A DNA stretch of 19,298 bases from Paracoccaceae bacterium (GCA_003447515.1 DLZA01000125.1:1-19298), one strand, 5' to 3'; shown: positions 1-8,501, counted from the stretch's first letter. Notes: generated by a model not told the origin, from the letters alone. Numbers and translations: made by a program.

Positions 1-399
1 ATGCTTATCTTCATCATGATCGTCATGTGCATGGGCTTCAAACAGCGCACTTTCACGGAATTCTAATTCGATTGTGCCCTCGGATTCTAATAGCGCAGTC
101 GTTACGGCATTTGGGGCCAGGGTTTGGATCGCATCTGCTAACCAGGGCGTTAGGTCCGAACCGATCCAAAACACTAAATTGGCGTCCTGCAATGCCTGTG
201 CTTCCGAAGGCCTAAGATTATATTCGTGTGGGCTTGCTCCGACTTGAATAACCAGATTAGGAGCACCAACGCCGTCCATCACACGCGTTACCAGCGAATG
301 TACAGGTGCTATATCAACAGCGACCTGTGGCACCTTTGCGGAGGCTAAACCACCAGATAAAGCAGTAGTGAGCGAGAGTATAAGAAGCTTTCTGGACAT
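1..399 (-). CDS. znuA: Zinc ABC transporter substrate-binding protein ZnuA (3' part beyond the window)
   Basis: This is the N-terminal 133 codons of the periplasmic zinc-binding protein that hands Zn(II) to the ZnuBC permease; the open frame continues past base 1. The start ATG (397-399) is preceded by AGGAG at a normal distance. The protein begins with a signal peptide (MSRKLLILSLTTALSGGLASA), then VPQVAVDIAPVHSLVTRVM and GASPHEYNLRPSEAQAL. The latter is the cluster A-I/ZnuA signature, and its His is the first metal ligand. NLVFWIGSDLTPWL follows. The visible end is the start of the His/Asp-rich loop typical of ZnuA (AHAHDDHDEDKH). The gene diverges from zur-znuC-znuB, and the shared 56-bp gap holds two Zur-type palindromes, so repression by zinc-loaded Zur is expected. 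The identification is secure; the C-terminal half cannot be seen. Confidence 0.93.
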   Translation of the reverse strand, partial: MSRKLLILSLTTALSGGLASAKVPQVAVDIAPVHSLVTRVMDGVGAPNLVIQVGASPHEYNLRPSEAQALQDANLVFWIGSDLTPWLADAIQTLAPNAVTTALLESEGTIELEFRESALFEAHAHDDHDEDKH

Positions 400-410
400 T
401 AGGGTCTCCT

Positions 411-430
411 TGTGATTTTATAACATCACA
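411..430. promoter_or_regulatory. Probable Zur operator 1 (znuA side)
   Basis: TGTGATTTTATAACATCACA is a 20-bp palindrome with one mismatched pair. On the minus strand its core reads ATGTTATAAAAT, nearly the same as the second palindrome at 446-457. It covers a TATAAA-like -10 for znuA about 20 bases before the znuA start, so binding would block znuA transcription. Assignment to Zur rests on position and on similarity to the known ATGTTATAnnATAACAT-type Zur boxes of Proteobacteria. Confidence 0.65.
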
Positions 431-445
431 ACCCCTTTAAACGAA

Positions 446-457
446 ATGTTATAACAT
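446..457. promoter_or_regulatory. Probable Zur operator 2 (zur side)
   Basis: ATGTTATAACAT is a perfect 12-bp palindrome, and flanking bases give GAAATGTTATAACATGAC. Its last two bases are the first two of the zur start codon (456-458). Its centre is 31 bp from that of operator 1, close to three helical turns. It would allow autorepression of zur and co-repression of znuCB. Confidence 0.65.
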
Positions 458-965
458 GACAAGTGATCCTTCTGCTAAAACCAATACGCCTTTGGGGTTC
501 GCACAGCACGACCATACAACTTGTGTTAGTGAAAGCCTGGAAGAAGCAGAAAAGTGGTGTATACGCAATGGGTTACAACTGACGCCTACTAGACGCAAGG
601 TCTTGGAAGTTTTACTTCAGGAACACCGTGCTCTGGGCGCTTATAAAATTTTGGATAAGTTGCGTGAAGCGAACCTTAGTTCGCAACCAACCATTGCTTA
701 CCGCGCGTTGGATTTCCTGGTATCAAACGGGTTTGTGCATAAGATAGAACGCTTAAATGCATTTATAGCATGTGTCCATCCAGGTGAAACACATGCACCT
801 GCCTTTATGATCTGCCGCTTGTGCGATTCAGTCGCTGAAACGCATTCTTCGCCTGCAAAAGGTATACTTGGGGAAACCGCGCGTTCGATTGGCTTTCAGA
901 TTGAACGCACCGTAGTAGAAGCAGAGGGCATTTGCCCAAAATGTTCTGATGTGGCAAATGTATGA
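456..965 (+). CDS. zur: Zinc-responsive Fur-family repressor Zur
   Basis: This 169-aa Fur/Zur regulator would bind the operators just upstream and shut off zinc uptake when zinc is plentiful. A winged-helix DNA-binding domain covers about residues 28-105 (LTPTRRKVLEVLLQEHRALG, then SQPTIAYRALDFLVSNGFVH). The dimerisation/metal part follows. Two CxxC pairs, C120/C123 and C160/C163, are the structural zinc site of Fur proteins. HDHTTC near residues 18-23 resembles the N-terminal HDH of alphaproteobacterial Zur-like proteins. The ATG is the only credible start: an in-frame stop (438-440) lies just upstream. It has no Shine-Dalgarno sequence and overlaps the operator, suggesting a leaderless or nearly leaderless mRNA. 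The stop overlaps the znuC start (ATGA), so zur heads the znuCB operon. Context separates it from Fur, Mur and PerR. Confidence 0.92.
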   Translation: MTSDPSAKTNTPLGFAQHDHTTCVSESLEEAEKWCIRNGLQLTPTRRKVLEVLLQEHRALGAYKILDKLREANLSSQPTIAYRALDFLVSNGFVHKIERLNAFIACVHPGETHAPAFMICRLCDSVAETHSSPAKGILGETARSIGFQIERTVVEAEGICPKCSDVANV

Positions 966-1711
966 CCCTTGTTAAAGTAAAAGACCTAAGTGTTAATTAT
1001 GGTGCACGATCTGCGTTGACGCGTGTCTCCTTGAGCATTGAATCTGCCGAAATTGTAACAATTGTGGGTCCAAACGGATCAGGTAAAACTAGTTTGTTGC
1101 GCGCGATAATAGGGGCGATACAATCCGAGCAAGGCAGTGTTACCAAGCGCAATGGGATACAGATTGGTTATGTTCCACAACAGCTGCATATTGACGCAAC
1201 GCTGCCGATTACCGTTCAGCGCTTTCTAAAACTTCCACACGGCGCTACCCCGTCGGAAATTACCCAAGCCCTTCATCATGCAGGGGTTCCTGATTTGTCC
1301 GCTTCCCAATTATCACATCTTTCGGGCGGGCAATTTCAGCGTGTTTTACTGGCGCGCGCTTTGATCAAGAAACCTGATTTGTTGTTGTTGGATGAGGCTA
1401 CTCAAGGATTAGACCAACGTGGATCCGCTTCCTTTTACCAGCAAATAGAACGGGTGCGCCAAGATACTGGCTGTGCAGTTTTGATGATTAGTCATGAATT
1501 GCATGTGGTCATGAGCGCGTCGGATCGCGTGATCTGTCTTAATGGTCACGTGTGCTGCGAAGGCACGCCAGCTGTTGTCGCCTCCGCACCTGAGTATCGC
1601 GAACTGTTTGGCACTGGGACGGGTGGCGCATTAGCTCTGTATCGGCATGAACATGATCATGGGCACGACCATGTGGACCATTCGCACGATCACGTAGAGG
1701 TAAACGAATAA
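962..1711 (+). CDS. znuC: Zinc ABC transporter ATP-binding protein ZnuC
   Basis: This is the cytoplasmic ATPase of the ZnuABC zinc importer, 249 aa. All ABC motifs are present: Walker A GPNGSGKT (36-43), Q-loop VPQQ (71-74), signature LSGGQ (120-124), Walker B LLLLDEA (140-146) and H-loop H178. The protein ends with a strongly His/Asp-rich tail (about residues 228-245), which may bind or sense zinc on the cytoplasmic side. The start overlaps the zur stop by 4 bases and the stop overlaps the znuB start by 1 base, so the three genes are very likely translationally coupled under Zur control. Manganese/iron transporter ATPases are similar, but linkage to zur and znuA points to zinc. Confidence 0.94.
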   Translation: MTLVKVKDLSVNYGARSALTRVSLSIESAEIVTIVGPNGSGKTSLLRAIIGAIQSEQGSVTKRNGIQIGYVPQQLHIDATLPITVQRFLKLPHGATPSEITQALHHAGVPDLSASQLSHLSGGQFQRVLLARALIKKPDLLLLDEATQGLDQRGSASFYQQIERVRQDTGCAVLMISHELHVVMSASDRVICLNGHVCCEGTPAVVASAPEYRELFGTGTGGALALYRHEHDHGHDHVDHSHDHVEVNE

Positions 1712-2508
1712 TGTTTGATGATTTTATGGTGCGTGCAACTTTTGCCGGTATTGGTGTTGCACTCGCTGCTGCGCCTTTGGGTTGCTTTGTCGTGTGGCGA
1801 CGCATGGCGTACTTTGGGGATGCAACAGCGCATGCTGCGGTTCTTGGCGTAGCATTGTCCCTGGCCTTTTCCATATCAATATTTATTGGGACGGTTGCGG
1901 TTGCGTTGATGATGGCCTTGCTAGTGAACATATTGTCTGGACGTGGGTATGCAATGGATACCTTACTTGGCGTCATGGCTCATTCGGCTCTAGCCTTTGG
2001 ACTTGTTGCAGTATCGTTTTTGTCGGGTATCCGGATTGATCTGATGGCATATCTGTTTGGCGATATTCTCGCTGTTTCTCGTAATGATCTTTCTATTATT
2101 TGGGGGGGCGCTTTAGTCGTTGTTCTACTGATAAGCTGGCGCTGGTCGGCTTTGCTAACTTCGACGTTGAACGAAGATCTGGCTTATGCCAGTGATTTAA
2201 ATCCTAAGCGCGAACAACTGGTACTGACTCTTGCACTTGCCATTACAGTCGCAGTCGCGATCAAAGTTGTCGGTGTTCTATTAATTGCCGCTTTGTTGAT
2301 TATTCCCGCTGCCGCATCGCGCCCATTGTCACGAACGCCAGAGGGGATGGCTTTCACGGCAGGTTTTATCGGAATGATATCTTCTGTAGTTGGCCTACGT
2401 GCAGCGTATATTTTTGATACACCAGCAGGACCATCGATTGTCTGTGTTGCTGCTGTGCTGTTTGTTATTTCTAGTGGTCTGAGGCTGCTTATGCCCTCTG
2501 AGAAGTAA
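1711..2508 (+). CDS. znuB: Zinc ABC transporter membrane permease ZnuB
   Basis: This 265-aa ABC-3 family integral membrane protein forms the zinc channel of ZnuABC. The sequence is hydrophobic throughout, with about eight predicted membrane segments. It carries the family-typical RRMAYFGDATAHAAVLGVAL near residues 30-49, and GVLLIAALLIIPAAAS near 188-203, which is the conserved region contacting the ATPase. Length agrees with ZnuB (about 260 aa). It is the last gene of the zur-znuC-znuB operon, sharing one base with znuC. The 189 bases after it contain no recognisable gene and no strong terminator. Confidence 0.93.
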   Translation: MFDDFMVRATFAGIGVALAAAPLGCFVVWRRMAYFGDATAHAAVLGVALSLAFSISIFIGTVAVALMMALLVNILSGRGYAMDTLLGVMAHSALAFGLVAVSFLSGIRIDLMAYLFGDILAVSRNDLSIIWGGALVVVLLISWRWSALLTSTLNEDLAYASDLNPKREQLVLTLALAITVAVAIKVVGVLLIAALLIIPAAASRPLSRTPEGMAFTAGFIGMISSVVGLRAAYIFDTPAGPSIVCVAAVLFVISSGLRLLMPSEK

Positions 2509-2697
2509 ATCAAATACCTAAAAAGAGCCAAAAATGACAAGTTGTTTAGTAAATCTTGAGATAGATTTGAGAACTGAAAAGTACCATCATAGAGACCCTG
2601 AACACTGCAAATGAAAAAAAGGCGGCCGAGTTCAAACATCTACGATGAGTTAATTCTGGAACCGATCATTACGGAAAATAAATTGAGGAAATAAGCT

Positions 2698-3687
2698 ATG
2701 CCCACCGCAATCGTTATCCGGGAATATGGGGACTCAAATGTCATGACCCCAGAGGAGGTAAAGATTGGTTCGCCTGCTTTTGGCGAACTTCGCATTCGGC
2801 AGACTGGAATTGGTGTTAATTTTCATGATGTATACGTCCGTTCAGGTCTATACCAGACCCTATCACTACCGGGCACTCCGGGTTGCGAGGCTGTGGGTGT
2901 TATTGAGGAGGTTGGTGAGGGTGTGAATGGCTTCTCGGTGGGGGAGAGAATTGCCTATGTGACGGGTAGATATGGGGCCTATGCTTCCGACCGGCTTCTC
3001 GACTCCAGGTTAGCTCTTCGTGTTCCAAGTGAGGTTCCAGATGCTGTGGTTGCTAGCAATTTATTAAGAGCGATGACGGTAAATATGTTAATTTTGCAGG
3101 TGGCAAAGCTCAAAGAAGGTGACACTATTTTGGTTCAGGCCGCAGCGGGCGGCGTTGGCCGATTGCTGTGCCAATGGGCGTCATATCTTGGTGTCACAGT
3201 TATTGGCACCGTAGGAAGTGAAGAAAAAGCGGTACAGGCGAAGGCATCAGGATGTACACACACGATCCTTTACCAACAAATGGATTTTGCGAAAGTCGTC
3301 CGTGATATTACTGATGGTATTGGCGTTGATGTGGCGTATGACTCTGTTGGTGCTGACACATTCTATGGCTCTTTGGATGTGCTCAAACCCACCGGCCATT
3401 TGGTTAATTTTGGACAATCTTCAGGTTCTGTTAAACCTCTGGAGATGCCCCAATTGGCTGCGAAATCCCTGACTGTGTCCCGGCCTATCCTGTTTCATTA
3501 TCTTCAAAATCCAGAAGCATATAAAAATATGGCAACTGCGGCGTTCACTGCATTTGAGTCTGCCTACCTTTCGATTGAAGACGTTCAAGAAATCCCTCTT
3601 CAGGATGCACATCGAGCACATGATGCTTTGGAAAATAGATTTGGTGGAGGGGCACTAGTCCTAATTCCAATTGATGGAATTAGTTAA
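2698..3687 (+). CDS. Quinone oxidoreductase, zinc-free MDR family (Qor/QOR1-like)
   Basis: This 329-aa cytoplasmic NADPH-dependent quinone reductase of the medium-chain dehydrogenase/reductase superfamily would reduce quinones or related enones. An N-terminal GroES-like domain covers about residues 1-120 (NFHDVYVRSGLY, PGTPGCEAVGVIEEVG). The Rossmann domain has the nucleotide-binding loop AAAGGVG (148-154), characteristic of the quinone-reductase branch. The catalytic-zinc cysteines of alcohol dehydrogenases are absent. The length is close to E. coli Qor (327 aa). The start has TTGAGGAA about 8 bases upstream. It stands alone, 189 bases after znuB and before the riboswitch of gcvT, so context says nothing about its substrate. 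The family call is firm; the physiological substrate is unknown. Confidence 0.88.
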   Translation: MPTAIVIREYGDSNVMTPEEVKIGSPAFGELRIRQTGIGVNFHDVYVRSGLYQTLSLPGTPGCEAVGVIEEVGEGVNGFSVGERIAYVTGRYGAYASDRLLDSRLALRVPSEVPDAVVASNLLRAMTVNMLILQVAKLKEGDTILVQAAAGGVGRLLCQWASYLGVTVIGTVGSEEKAVQAKASGCTHTILYQQMDFAKVVRDITDGIGVDVAYDSVGADTFYGSLDVLKPTGHLVNFGQSSGSVKPLEMPQLAAKSLTVSRPILFHYLQNPEAYKNMATAAFTAFESAYLSIEDVQEIPLQDAHRAHDALENRFGGGALVLIPIDGIS

Positions 3688-3720
3688 CTAAAGCATCATT
3701 TTTTTAATAATTTTAGAGAT

Positions 3721-3740
3721 CACATACGTTTGTGTTTTTT
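3721..3740 (+). terminator. Weak possible intrinsic terminator after the quinone oxidoreductase
   Basis: CACA-TACGTT-TGTG forms a 4-bp stem followed directly by six T residues, 33 bases after the stop codon. The stem is short and A/T-rich, so efficiency is doubtful, but the position is right. Confidence 0.35.
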
Positions 3741-3907
3741 CTTAATATAACATGAAAATAAGCTTCTCCGCTTCTGCCGTAATTATTATCATTTAAAGCA
3801 TGTCTTCATCCGCAGTTTACTTCTTGGTCACCTTATTTTTTACGCGGCCATCCGTGGTCTGAGCTGATGTCTAGTAAATTGCTTTACGTGACCCTAAAAA
3901 AATCTGT

Positions 3908-3935
3908 TTGTCTAATCAAAAATTTTAGGTATTAG
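3908..3935 (+). promoter_or_regulatory. Candidate sigma-70-type promoter of the gcv operon
   Basis: TTGTCT (3908-3913) and TATTAG (3930-3935) are separated by 16 bases and lie about 30 bases before the first riboswitch helix. This fits a transcript that begins just before the aptamer. Neither box is a perfect match. The 160 bases between the terminator at 3740 and this site show no gene. Confidence 0.3.
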
Positions 3936-3965
3936 AGATATGCTATCTGACAGAATGTCAGAACT

Positions 3966-4136
3966 GTTCGCGGGAGAGTGTAGCGACAAAGTCGCTGCCG
4001 CCGAAGGTGAAACACCCGAAATCTCTCAGGCAAAAGGACCGTGAACTTTAAGCGCTCTGGAAAGACGGGCTTGCCCGCGCCGAAGGTGTAAGGTTTCTCT
4101 GGTGGAGAAACCGAGTCTCTCAGGCTCAAGACAGAG
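3966..4136 (+). ncRNA. Tandem glycine riboswitch in the gcvT leader
   Basis: Two glycine aptamers lie in series before gcvT. Aptamer 1 (3966-4046) is closed by GTTCGCGG (3966-3973) pairing with CCGTGAAC (4039-4046). It holds the class-defining GCCGCCGAAGGTGAAACA and ATCTCTCAGGCAAAAGGACC segments. Aptamer 2 (4055-4136) is closed by CTCTG (4055-4059) with CAGAG (4132-4136). It holds GCGCCGAAGGTGTAAGG, a GTTTCTC/GAGAAAC hairpin (4093-4111), and GAGTCTCTCAGGCTCAAGAC. The 8-base linker is typical. In known cases glycine binding switches on the glycine cleavage genes, and the downstream gcvTHP operon is exactly that target. No U-rich terminator follows, so control is probably at translation. The identification is very secure from the repeated CCGAAGGTG and CTCTCAGG boxes. 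Confidence 0.96.
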
Positions 4137-4178
4137 GGGATATGTGTCGCGCATTTTGCGGGGCAAACCCTATGTGTT

Positions 4179-4193
4179 GAGACTGGAACAGAG
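4179..4193 (+). promoter_or_regulatory. Proposed expression platform and ribosome binding site of gcvT
   Basis: GAGACTGGAACAGAG immediately precedes the gcvT ATG. GAGACT (4179-4184) is complementary to AGTCTC (4114-4119) inside the core of aptamer 2. CAGAG (4189-4193) repeats the 3' strand of the aptamer-2 closing helix and can pair with its 5' strand CTCTG (4055-4059). The two pairings nest, with the GGA of a weak Shine-Dalgarno sequence between them. The glycine-free RNA could thus hide the start, and glycine binding could release it. This is inferred from complementarity alone. Confidence 0.4.
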
Positions 4194-5267
4194 ATGAAAC
4201 GAACGCCACTTTATCAAGCACATGTCGATGCAGGCGCAAAAATGGGAGAATATGCCGGCTTCGAAATGCCGTTGTTCTATCCGCTTGGTGTAAAGCAAGA
4301 ACATTTGCATACCCGAGCAAAAGTAGGTCTTTTTGACATTTCACATATGCTTCACATTGAAGTCGAAGGTGTGCAAGCTGGCGCGATGATTTCCCGTTTG
4401 TGCCCGTACAGCGCTGTTACGCAGGAAGTTGGTGAGGCGAAGTATACTTTTTTGTTAAACGCAGCTGCAGGCATCATTGATGATTTGATCGTAACACGCC
4501 TGGCAATTGACCGGTTTTTAATTGTTGCAAATGCTGGCTGTGCGGATAAGGATTTGGCTCACGTCCAAAGTTGCGCGCAACATTTTTCTGTAGATGTTCG
4601 TGTAATTGAGCGTGGTTTCCTCGCGGTTCAGGGTCCCAAAGCAGAGGTGGTGTTGGCAGACCTTGGGTTTGATGTTGCGAATATGACTTTCATGACGGGT
4701 ATGGAGCCAAAAAAGGACTGGTTTCTGTCGCGCTCGGGATACACGGGTGAGGATGGATTTGAGGTTGGCTTGCCTGTGGGTGAGTTGGATACTTTTATTA
4801 CATCGCTAATTTCGCACAGTGACGTAGAGTGGATTGGATTAGCTGCCCGGGATTCGTTGCGTTTGGAAGCGGGTTTGTCCTTGTATGGCCAAGATCTGTC
4901 TGAAGACATCAACCCTCAAGAAGCTGGCCTTATTTGGGCCATTCCGAAAGATTTTCGTGCTGGTGGTGATTTTATTGGCGCGGATGCACTGGCGCAGGAG
5001 ATTACTGCTGGACGAAGCCGCATGCGTGTTGGTTTGACAGCTGATGGAAGGCCTGTGCGTGGTGGAACTGTTTTAGTGAACGCGGAAGGGTTAGAGATTG
5101 GGCTTGTGACATCGGGTGGTTTTGGTCCTTCAATTGACGGCCCTATGGCGCTGGGTTTGATCGCCGTGGCGAATGCAGATGCACCAATTTTTGCAGATAT
5201 GAGGGGCAAACGTGTGCCCATGACACGGACGAAGCCACCATTCGTCCCCCATAATTACAAACATTAA
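4194..5267 (+). CDS. gcvT: Glycine cleavage system T protein (aminomethyltransferase)
   Basis: This 357-aa cytoplasmic enzyme moves the methylene unit from the aminomethyl-lipoyl group of GcvH to tetrahydrofolate, releasing ammonia. Diagnostic segments are YAGFEMPLFYPLGVKQEH near the N-terminus, FDISHM (47-52), the catalytic region GIIDDLIV (93-100, with the Asp pair D96/D97), SGYTGEDGFE (181-190) and GLAARDSLRLEAGL (215-228). The length matches bacterial GcvT (about 360). It is the first gene behind the tandem glycine riboswitch and is followed 17 bases later by gcvH, so it is the switch's direct target. Only a weak ribosome binding site (GGA) precedes the ATG, as expected where the leader controls initiation. 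Confidence 0.95.
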   Translation: MKRTPLYQAHVDAGAKMGEYAGFEMPLFYPLGVKQEHLHTRAKVGLFDISHMLHIEVEGVQAGAMISRLCPYSAVTQEVGEAKYTFLLNAAAGIIDDLIVTRLAIDRFLIVANAGCADKDLAHVQSCAQHFSVDVRVIERGFLAVQGPKAEVVLADLGFDVANMTFMTGMEPKKDWFLSRSGYTGEDGFEVGLPVGELDTFITSLISHSDVEWIGLAARDSLRLEAGLSLYGQDLSEDINPQEAGLIWAIPKDFRAGGDFIGADALAQEITAGRSRMRVGLTADGRPVRGGTVLVNAEGLEIGLVTSGGFGPSIDGPMALGLIAVANADAPIFADMRGKRVPMTRTKPPFVPHNYKH

Positions 5268-5284
5268 AAGAAGGAGAGATCCAA

Positions 5285-5644
5285 ATGAAATTTACAGAAG
5301 AGCACGAATGGATGGAAGCTGAAGGTGACGTTTTTGTGGTGGGAATCACTGAACATGCCACGGAACAGTTGGGAGATTTGGTATTCGTTGAACTACCAGA
5401 AGTGGGCGATGAAGTATCCCAAGGTGATGAGATTGTCGTTATTGAAAGTGTAAAAGCTGCGTCCGACATTGTGGCGCCAGTAGACGGAGAAATTATAGCG
5501 ATTAATGAAGAGTTGGTTGCAAACCCAGAGCTGGCCAACACGTCCGCCATGGGAGAAGGTTGGTTCTTTAAGATCAAAGCCTCTGATTTATCTCAGCTGG
5601 ACGGTTTCATGGACGAAGCTGCCTACAAATCCTACATTTCTTAA
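5285..5644 (+). CDS. gcvH: Glycine cleavage system H protein (lipoyl carrier)
   Basis: This small acidic carrier (119 aa) has a lipoyl arm that shuttles the aminomethyl group from GcvP to GcvT and is then reoxidised by dihydrolipoamide dehydrogenase. The lipoylation site is K57 in [20 protein letters not shown], and the N-terminal EEHEWM and C-terminal GEGWFFKI segments are typical. A strong Shine-Dalgarno sequence (AAGGAGAG) precedes the start. It lies between gcvT (17-base gap) and gcvP (13-base gap) in one operon. No dihydrolipoamide dehydrogenase or lipoylation gene is in the window; these are normally encoded elsewhere. Confidence 0.96.
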   Translation: MKFTEEHEWMEAEGDVFVVGITEHATEQLGDLVFVELPEVGDEVSQGDEIVVIESVKAASDIVAPVDGEIIAINEELVANPELANTSAMGEGWFFKIKASDLSQLDGFMDEAAYKSYIS

Positions 5645-5657
5645 ACGGATAATTACC

Positions 5658-8501
5658 ATGACCTTTAGCCCCACAGATTATTTGCCTTACGATTTTGCCA
5701 ACCGTCGTCACATTGGACCTAGCCCAAGTGAAATGAAAGAGATGCTGAATTTTTTAGGGGCGAAGGACCTCGATGCGTTGATTGATGAAACGCTTCCTGC
5801 GAAAATTCGTCAGAAAGAACGTTTGGATTTTGGGAAAGCAAAATCTGAAAGTGAGCTTCTGCATTACATGCGGGTCACAGCATCGAAGAACAAGGTACTG
5901 ACTTCACTAATCGGGCAAGGCTATCATGGCACAGTGACGCCACCTGCGATCCAGCGCAATATACTGGAGAACCCAGCGTGGTATACTGCTTACACGCCTT
6001 ATCAGCCTGAGATCAGTCAGGGTCGCCTAGAGGCATTGTTGAACTTTCAAACTATGGTGTCTGATCTAACAGGGCTAGAGATTGCGAATGCATCTTTGCT
6101 TGATGAGGCCACCGCCTGTGCTGAGGCTATGACTATGGCGCAACGGGTGGGAAAATCCAAAGCCAATGGTTTTTTTGTGGATGAGAACTGTCATCCGCAG
6201 AACATTGCAGTAATCAAAACACGCGCGCAGCCGTTAGGGATAAATGTGATTGTCGGCCACCCTGATGATCTTGACCCTACCATCGTGTTTGGGGCGATCT
6301 TTCAGTATCCTGGTACGTTCGGGCATTTGCGAGACTTTACAGATGAAATTACACAGTTGCATGAAAACAAAGCTATTGGAATTATTTCAGCTGATCCGCT
6401 GTCGTTAACCTTGTTAAAAGAACCGGGTGCGATGGGAGCGGATATCGCTGTTGGGACGACGCAGCGCTTTGGTGTGCCTGTTGGCTATGGTGGACCGCAT
6501 GCAGCGTATATGGCGACTAAGGTGAATTATGCGCGCAATATGCCAGGGCGGATTGTCGGCGTGTCTGTCGACAGCCATGGAAACCGTGCTTACCGTTTGA
6601 GCCTTCAAACCCGGGAGCAGCATATTCGTCGTGAAAAAGCGACGTCGAATGTGTGTACGGCACAGGCGCTGCTGGCTGTGATGGCTGGGTTCTATGCCGT
6701 GTTTCATGGGCCAGAAGGCCTCCAAGCAATTGCGCAACGCATTCATCGAAAAACTGTGCGAATGGCACGTGGGTTAGAGGATGCAGGGTTCCAAATTGAA
6801 CCAAAGAATTTCTTTGACACGATTACGGTTGAGGTTGGCCCACTACAGGAAGCGGTTATGAAATCGGGTGTAGATGAAGGCATTAACCTTCGTCGTGTTG
6901 GTGATACTAAGGTTGGAATAACACTCGATGAACGTACACGGCCTGCCACAATTGTGCAGGTTTGGCGGGCTTTTGGAATTACGGATCGCGACACTGATTT
7001 GACGGCGGAATATCGCATACCGGATGCCTTAATCCGTAAATCTGATTTTCTGACCCACCCTGTTTTTCATATGAACCGTGCTGAGACAGAAATGATGCGT
7101 TACATGCGGCGTCTGGCAGATCGCGATCTTGCGCTCGACCGCGCCATGATTCCGTTAGGATCTTGTACGATGAAGTTGAACTCTGCTGCGGAAATGATGC
7201 CAGTGAGTTGGCGTGAGTTTTCGCTTCTTCATCCCTTTTGCCCGAAGGATCAGGCGCAAGGCTATACTGAAATGATCGATGATCTATCGTCAAAATTATG
7301 TGATGTGACTGGGTATGATGCCATTTCGATGCAACCAAATTCGGGTGCGCAGGGGGAATACGCGGGCCTTTTGTCGATTGTGGGCTATCACCGTGCAAAT
7401 GGGGAAGAACATCGTAACATCTGCCTAATTCCAATGAGTGCGCATGGCACAAACCCTGCATCTGCACAAATGGTGGGTTGGAAAGTTATTCCTGTGAAAT
7501 CTGCTGAAAACGGTGATATTGATCTGGAGGATTTCAAGGCCAAGGTTGCTGAACATAGCGAAAATCTGGCGGGTTGTATGATTACCTATCCATCGACCCA
7601 CGGTGTGTTTGAAGAAACTGTCATTGATGTGTGCCAAATCACCCACGATGCGGGAGGTCAGGTATACATTGACGGAGCAAACATGAACGCAATGGTCGGC
7701 TTAAGTCGCCCTGGAGATCTGGGCGGGGATGTGTCTCACCTAAACTTACATAAAACTTTTTGTATCCCACATGGCGGTGGTGGGCCAGGCATGGGACCCA
7801 TTGGTGTGAAAGATCATCTTATTCCACATTTGCCAGGTGATCCTAACGCTGGTGGCGCTGCTATCAGTGCAGCACCATTTGGGTCGCCGTCTTTGTTACC
7901 AATTTCGTGGGCTTATTGCCTTATGATGGGTGGTGAGGGCCTTACTCAAGCGACGCGAGTCGCTATCCTGAATGCCAACTACATTGCCAAGCGATTGGAG
8001 GGTGCGTTTGATGTTCTTTATAAGGGTCCAACTGGCCGCGTCGCGCATGAATGCATTATCGATACGCGTCCGTTTGCAGACAGTGCTGATGTGTCTGTTG
8101 ACGATATTGCGAAACGGTTGAGCGATTGTGGATTTCATGCACCTACCATGTCATGGCCTGTGTCCGGGACGTTGATGGTGGAGCCTACGGAATCTGAAAC
8201 TAAGGCTGAATTGGATCGTTTCTGCGATGCGATGCTGGGTATTCGTGAGGAAATTCGTGCGATTGAAGGTGACAAAATGGATCGCAAAAATAATCCTCTA
8301 AAGAATGCACCGCATACAATGGAGGACTTAGTTAGAGATTGGGACCGTCCGTACAGCCGTGAAATAGGGTGCTTTCCTCGCGGTGCTTTCCGCGTGGACA
8401 AATACTGGCCCCCTGTAAACCGTGTAGACAATGTGTGGGGGGATCGAAACCTTACCTGCACGTGTCCGCCGATGGTAGAATATGTTGAAGCTGCAGAATA
8501 A
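5658..8501 (+). CDS. gcvP: Glycine dehydrogenase (decarboxylating), P protein
   Basis: This 947-aa PLP enzyme decarboxylates glycine and loads the aminomethyl group on GcvH. It is the single-chain form: the N-terminal half has [26 protein letters not shown] and [20 protein letters not shown]. The C-terminal half has [31 protein letters not shown], and the PLP-binding [17 protein letters not shown] with Schiff-base lysine K699. The frame is open upstream to 5505, but that would overlap gcvH by 140 bases and add 51 residues with no homology feature. The ATG at 5658 gives the family's usual length (about 950) and starts [22 protein letters not shown], so it was chosen. It is the last gene of the glycine-controlled operon, followed by a hairpin. 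Confidence 0.96.
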   Translation: MTFSPTDYLPYDFANRRHIGPSPSEMKEMLNFLGAKDLDALIDETLPAKIRQKERLDFGKAKSESELLHYMRVTASKNKVLTSLIGQGYHGTVTPPAIQRNILENPAWYTAYTPYQPEISQGRLEALLNFQTMVSDLTGLEIANASLLDEATACAEAMTMAQRVGKSKANGFFVDENCHPQNIAVIKTRAQPLGINVIVGHPDDLDPTIVFGAIFQYPGTFGHLRDFTDEITQLHENKAIGIISADPLSLTLLKEPGAMGADIAVGTTQRFGVPVGYGGPHAAYMATKVNYARNMPGRIVGVSVDSHGNRAYRLSLQTREQHIRREKATSNVCTAQALLAVMAGFYAVFHGPEGLQAIAQRIHRKTVRMARGLEDAGFQIEPKNFFDTITVEVGPLQEAVMKSGVDEGINLRRVGDTKVGITLDERTRPATIVQVWRAFGITDRDTDLTAEYRIPDALIRKSDFLTHPVFHMNRAETEMMRYMRRLADRDLALDRAMIPLGSCTMKLNSAAEMMPVSWREFSLLHPFCPKDQAQGYTEMIDDLSSKLCDVTGYDAISMQPNSGAQGEYAGLLSIVGYHRANGEEHRNICLIPMSAHGTNPASAQMVGWKVIPVKSAENGDIDLEDFKAKVAEHSENLAGCMITYPSTHGVFEETVIDVCQITHDAGGQVYIDGANMNAMVGLSRPGDLGGDVSHLNLHKTFCIPHGGGGPGMGPIGVKDHLIPHLPGDPNAGGAAISAAPFGSPSLLPISWAYCLMMGGEGLTQATRVAILNANYIAKRLEGAFDVLYKGPTGRVAHECIIDTRPFADSADVSVDDIAKRLSDCGFHAPTMSWPVSGTLMVEPTESETKAELDRFCDAMLGIREEIRAIEGDKMDRKNNPLKNAPHTMEDLVRDWDRPYSREIGCFPRGAFRVDKYWPPVNRVDNVWGDRNLTCTCPPMVEYVEAAE

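Noticed and set aside
2509..2697. Hidden gene or terminator after znuB
   Set aside because: The longest frame there is antisense to znuB, no stable GC-rich hairpin with a T-run was seen, and nothing resembles a tRNA or small RNA.
3741..3907. tRNA or second regulatory RNA between the terminator and the gcv promoter
   Set aside because: No cloverleaf arms, GTTCGANNC box or conserved riboswitch boxes are present; the stretch is A/T-rich without clear structure.
5505..5657. Upstream extension of gcvP by 51 codons
   Set aside because: It overlaps gcvH by 140 bases, encodes no recognisable GcvP sequence, and the ATG at 5658 gives the normal family length and N-terminus.
6979..7467. 162-codon minus-strand open frame inside gcvP
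   Set aside because: It is a shadow of a highly conserved gene and shows no family features or translation signals.
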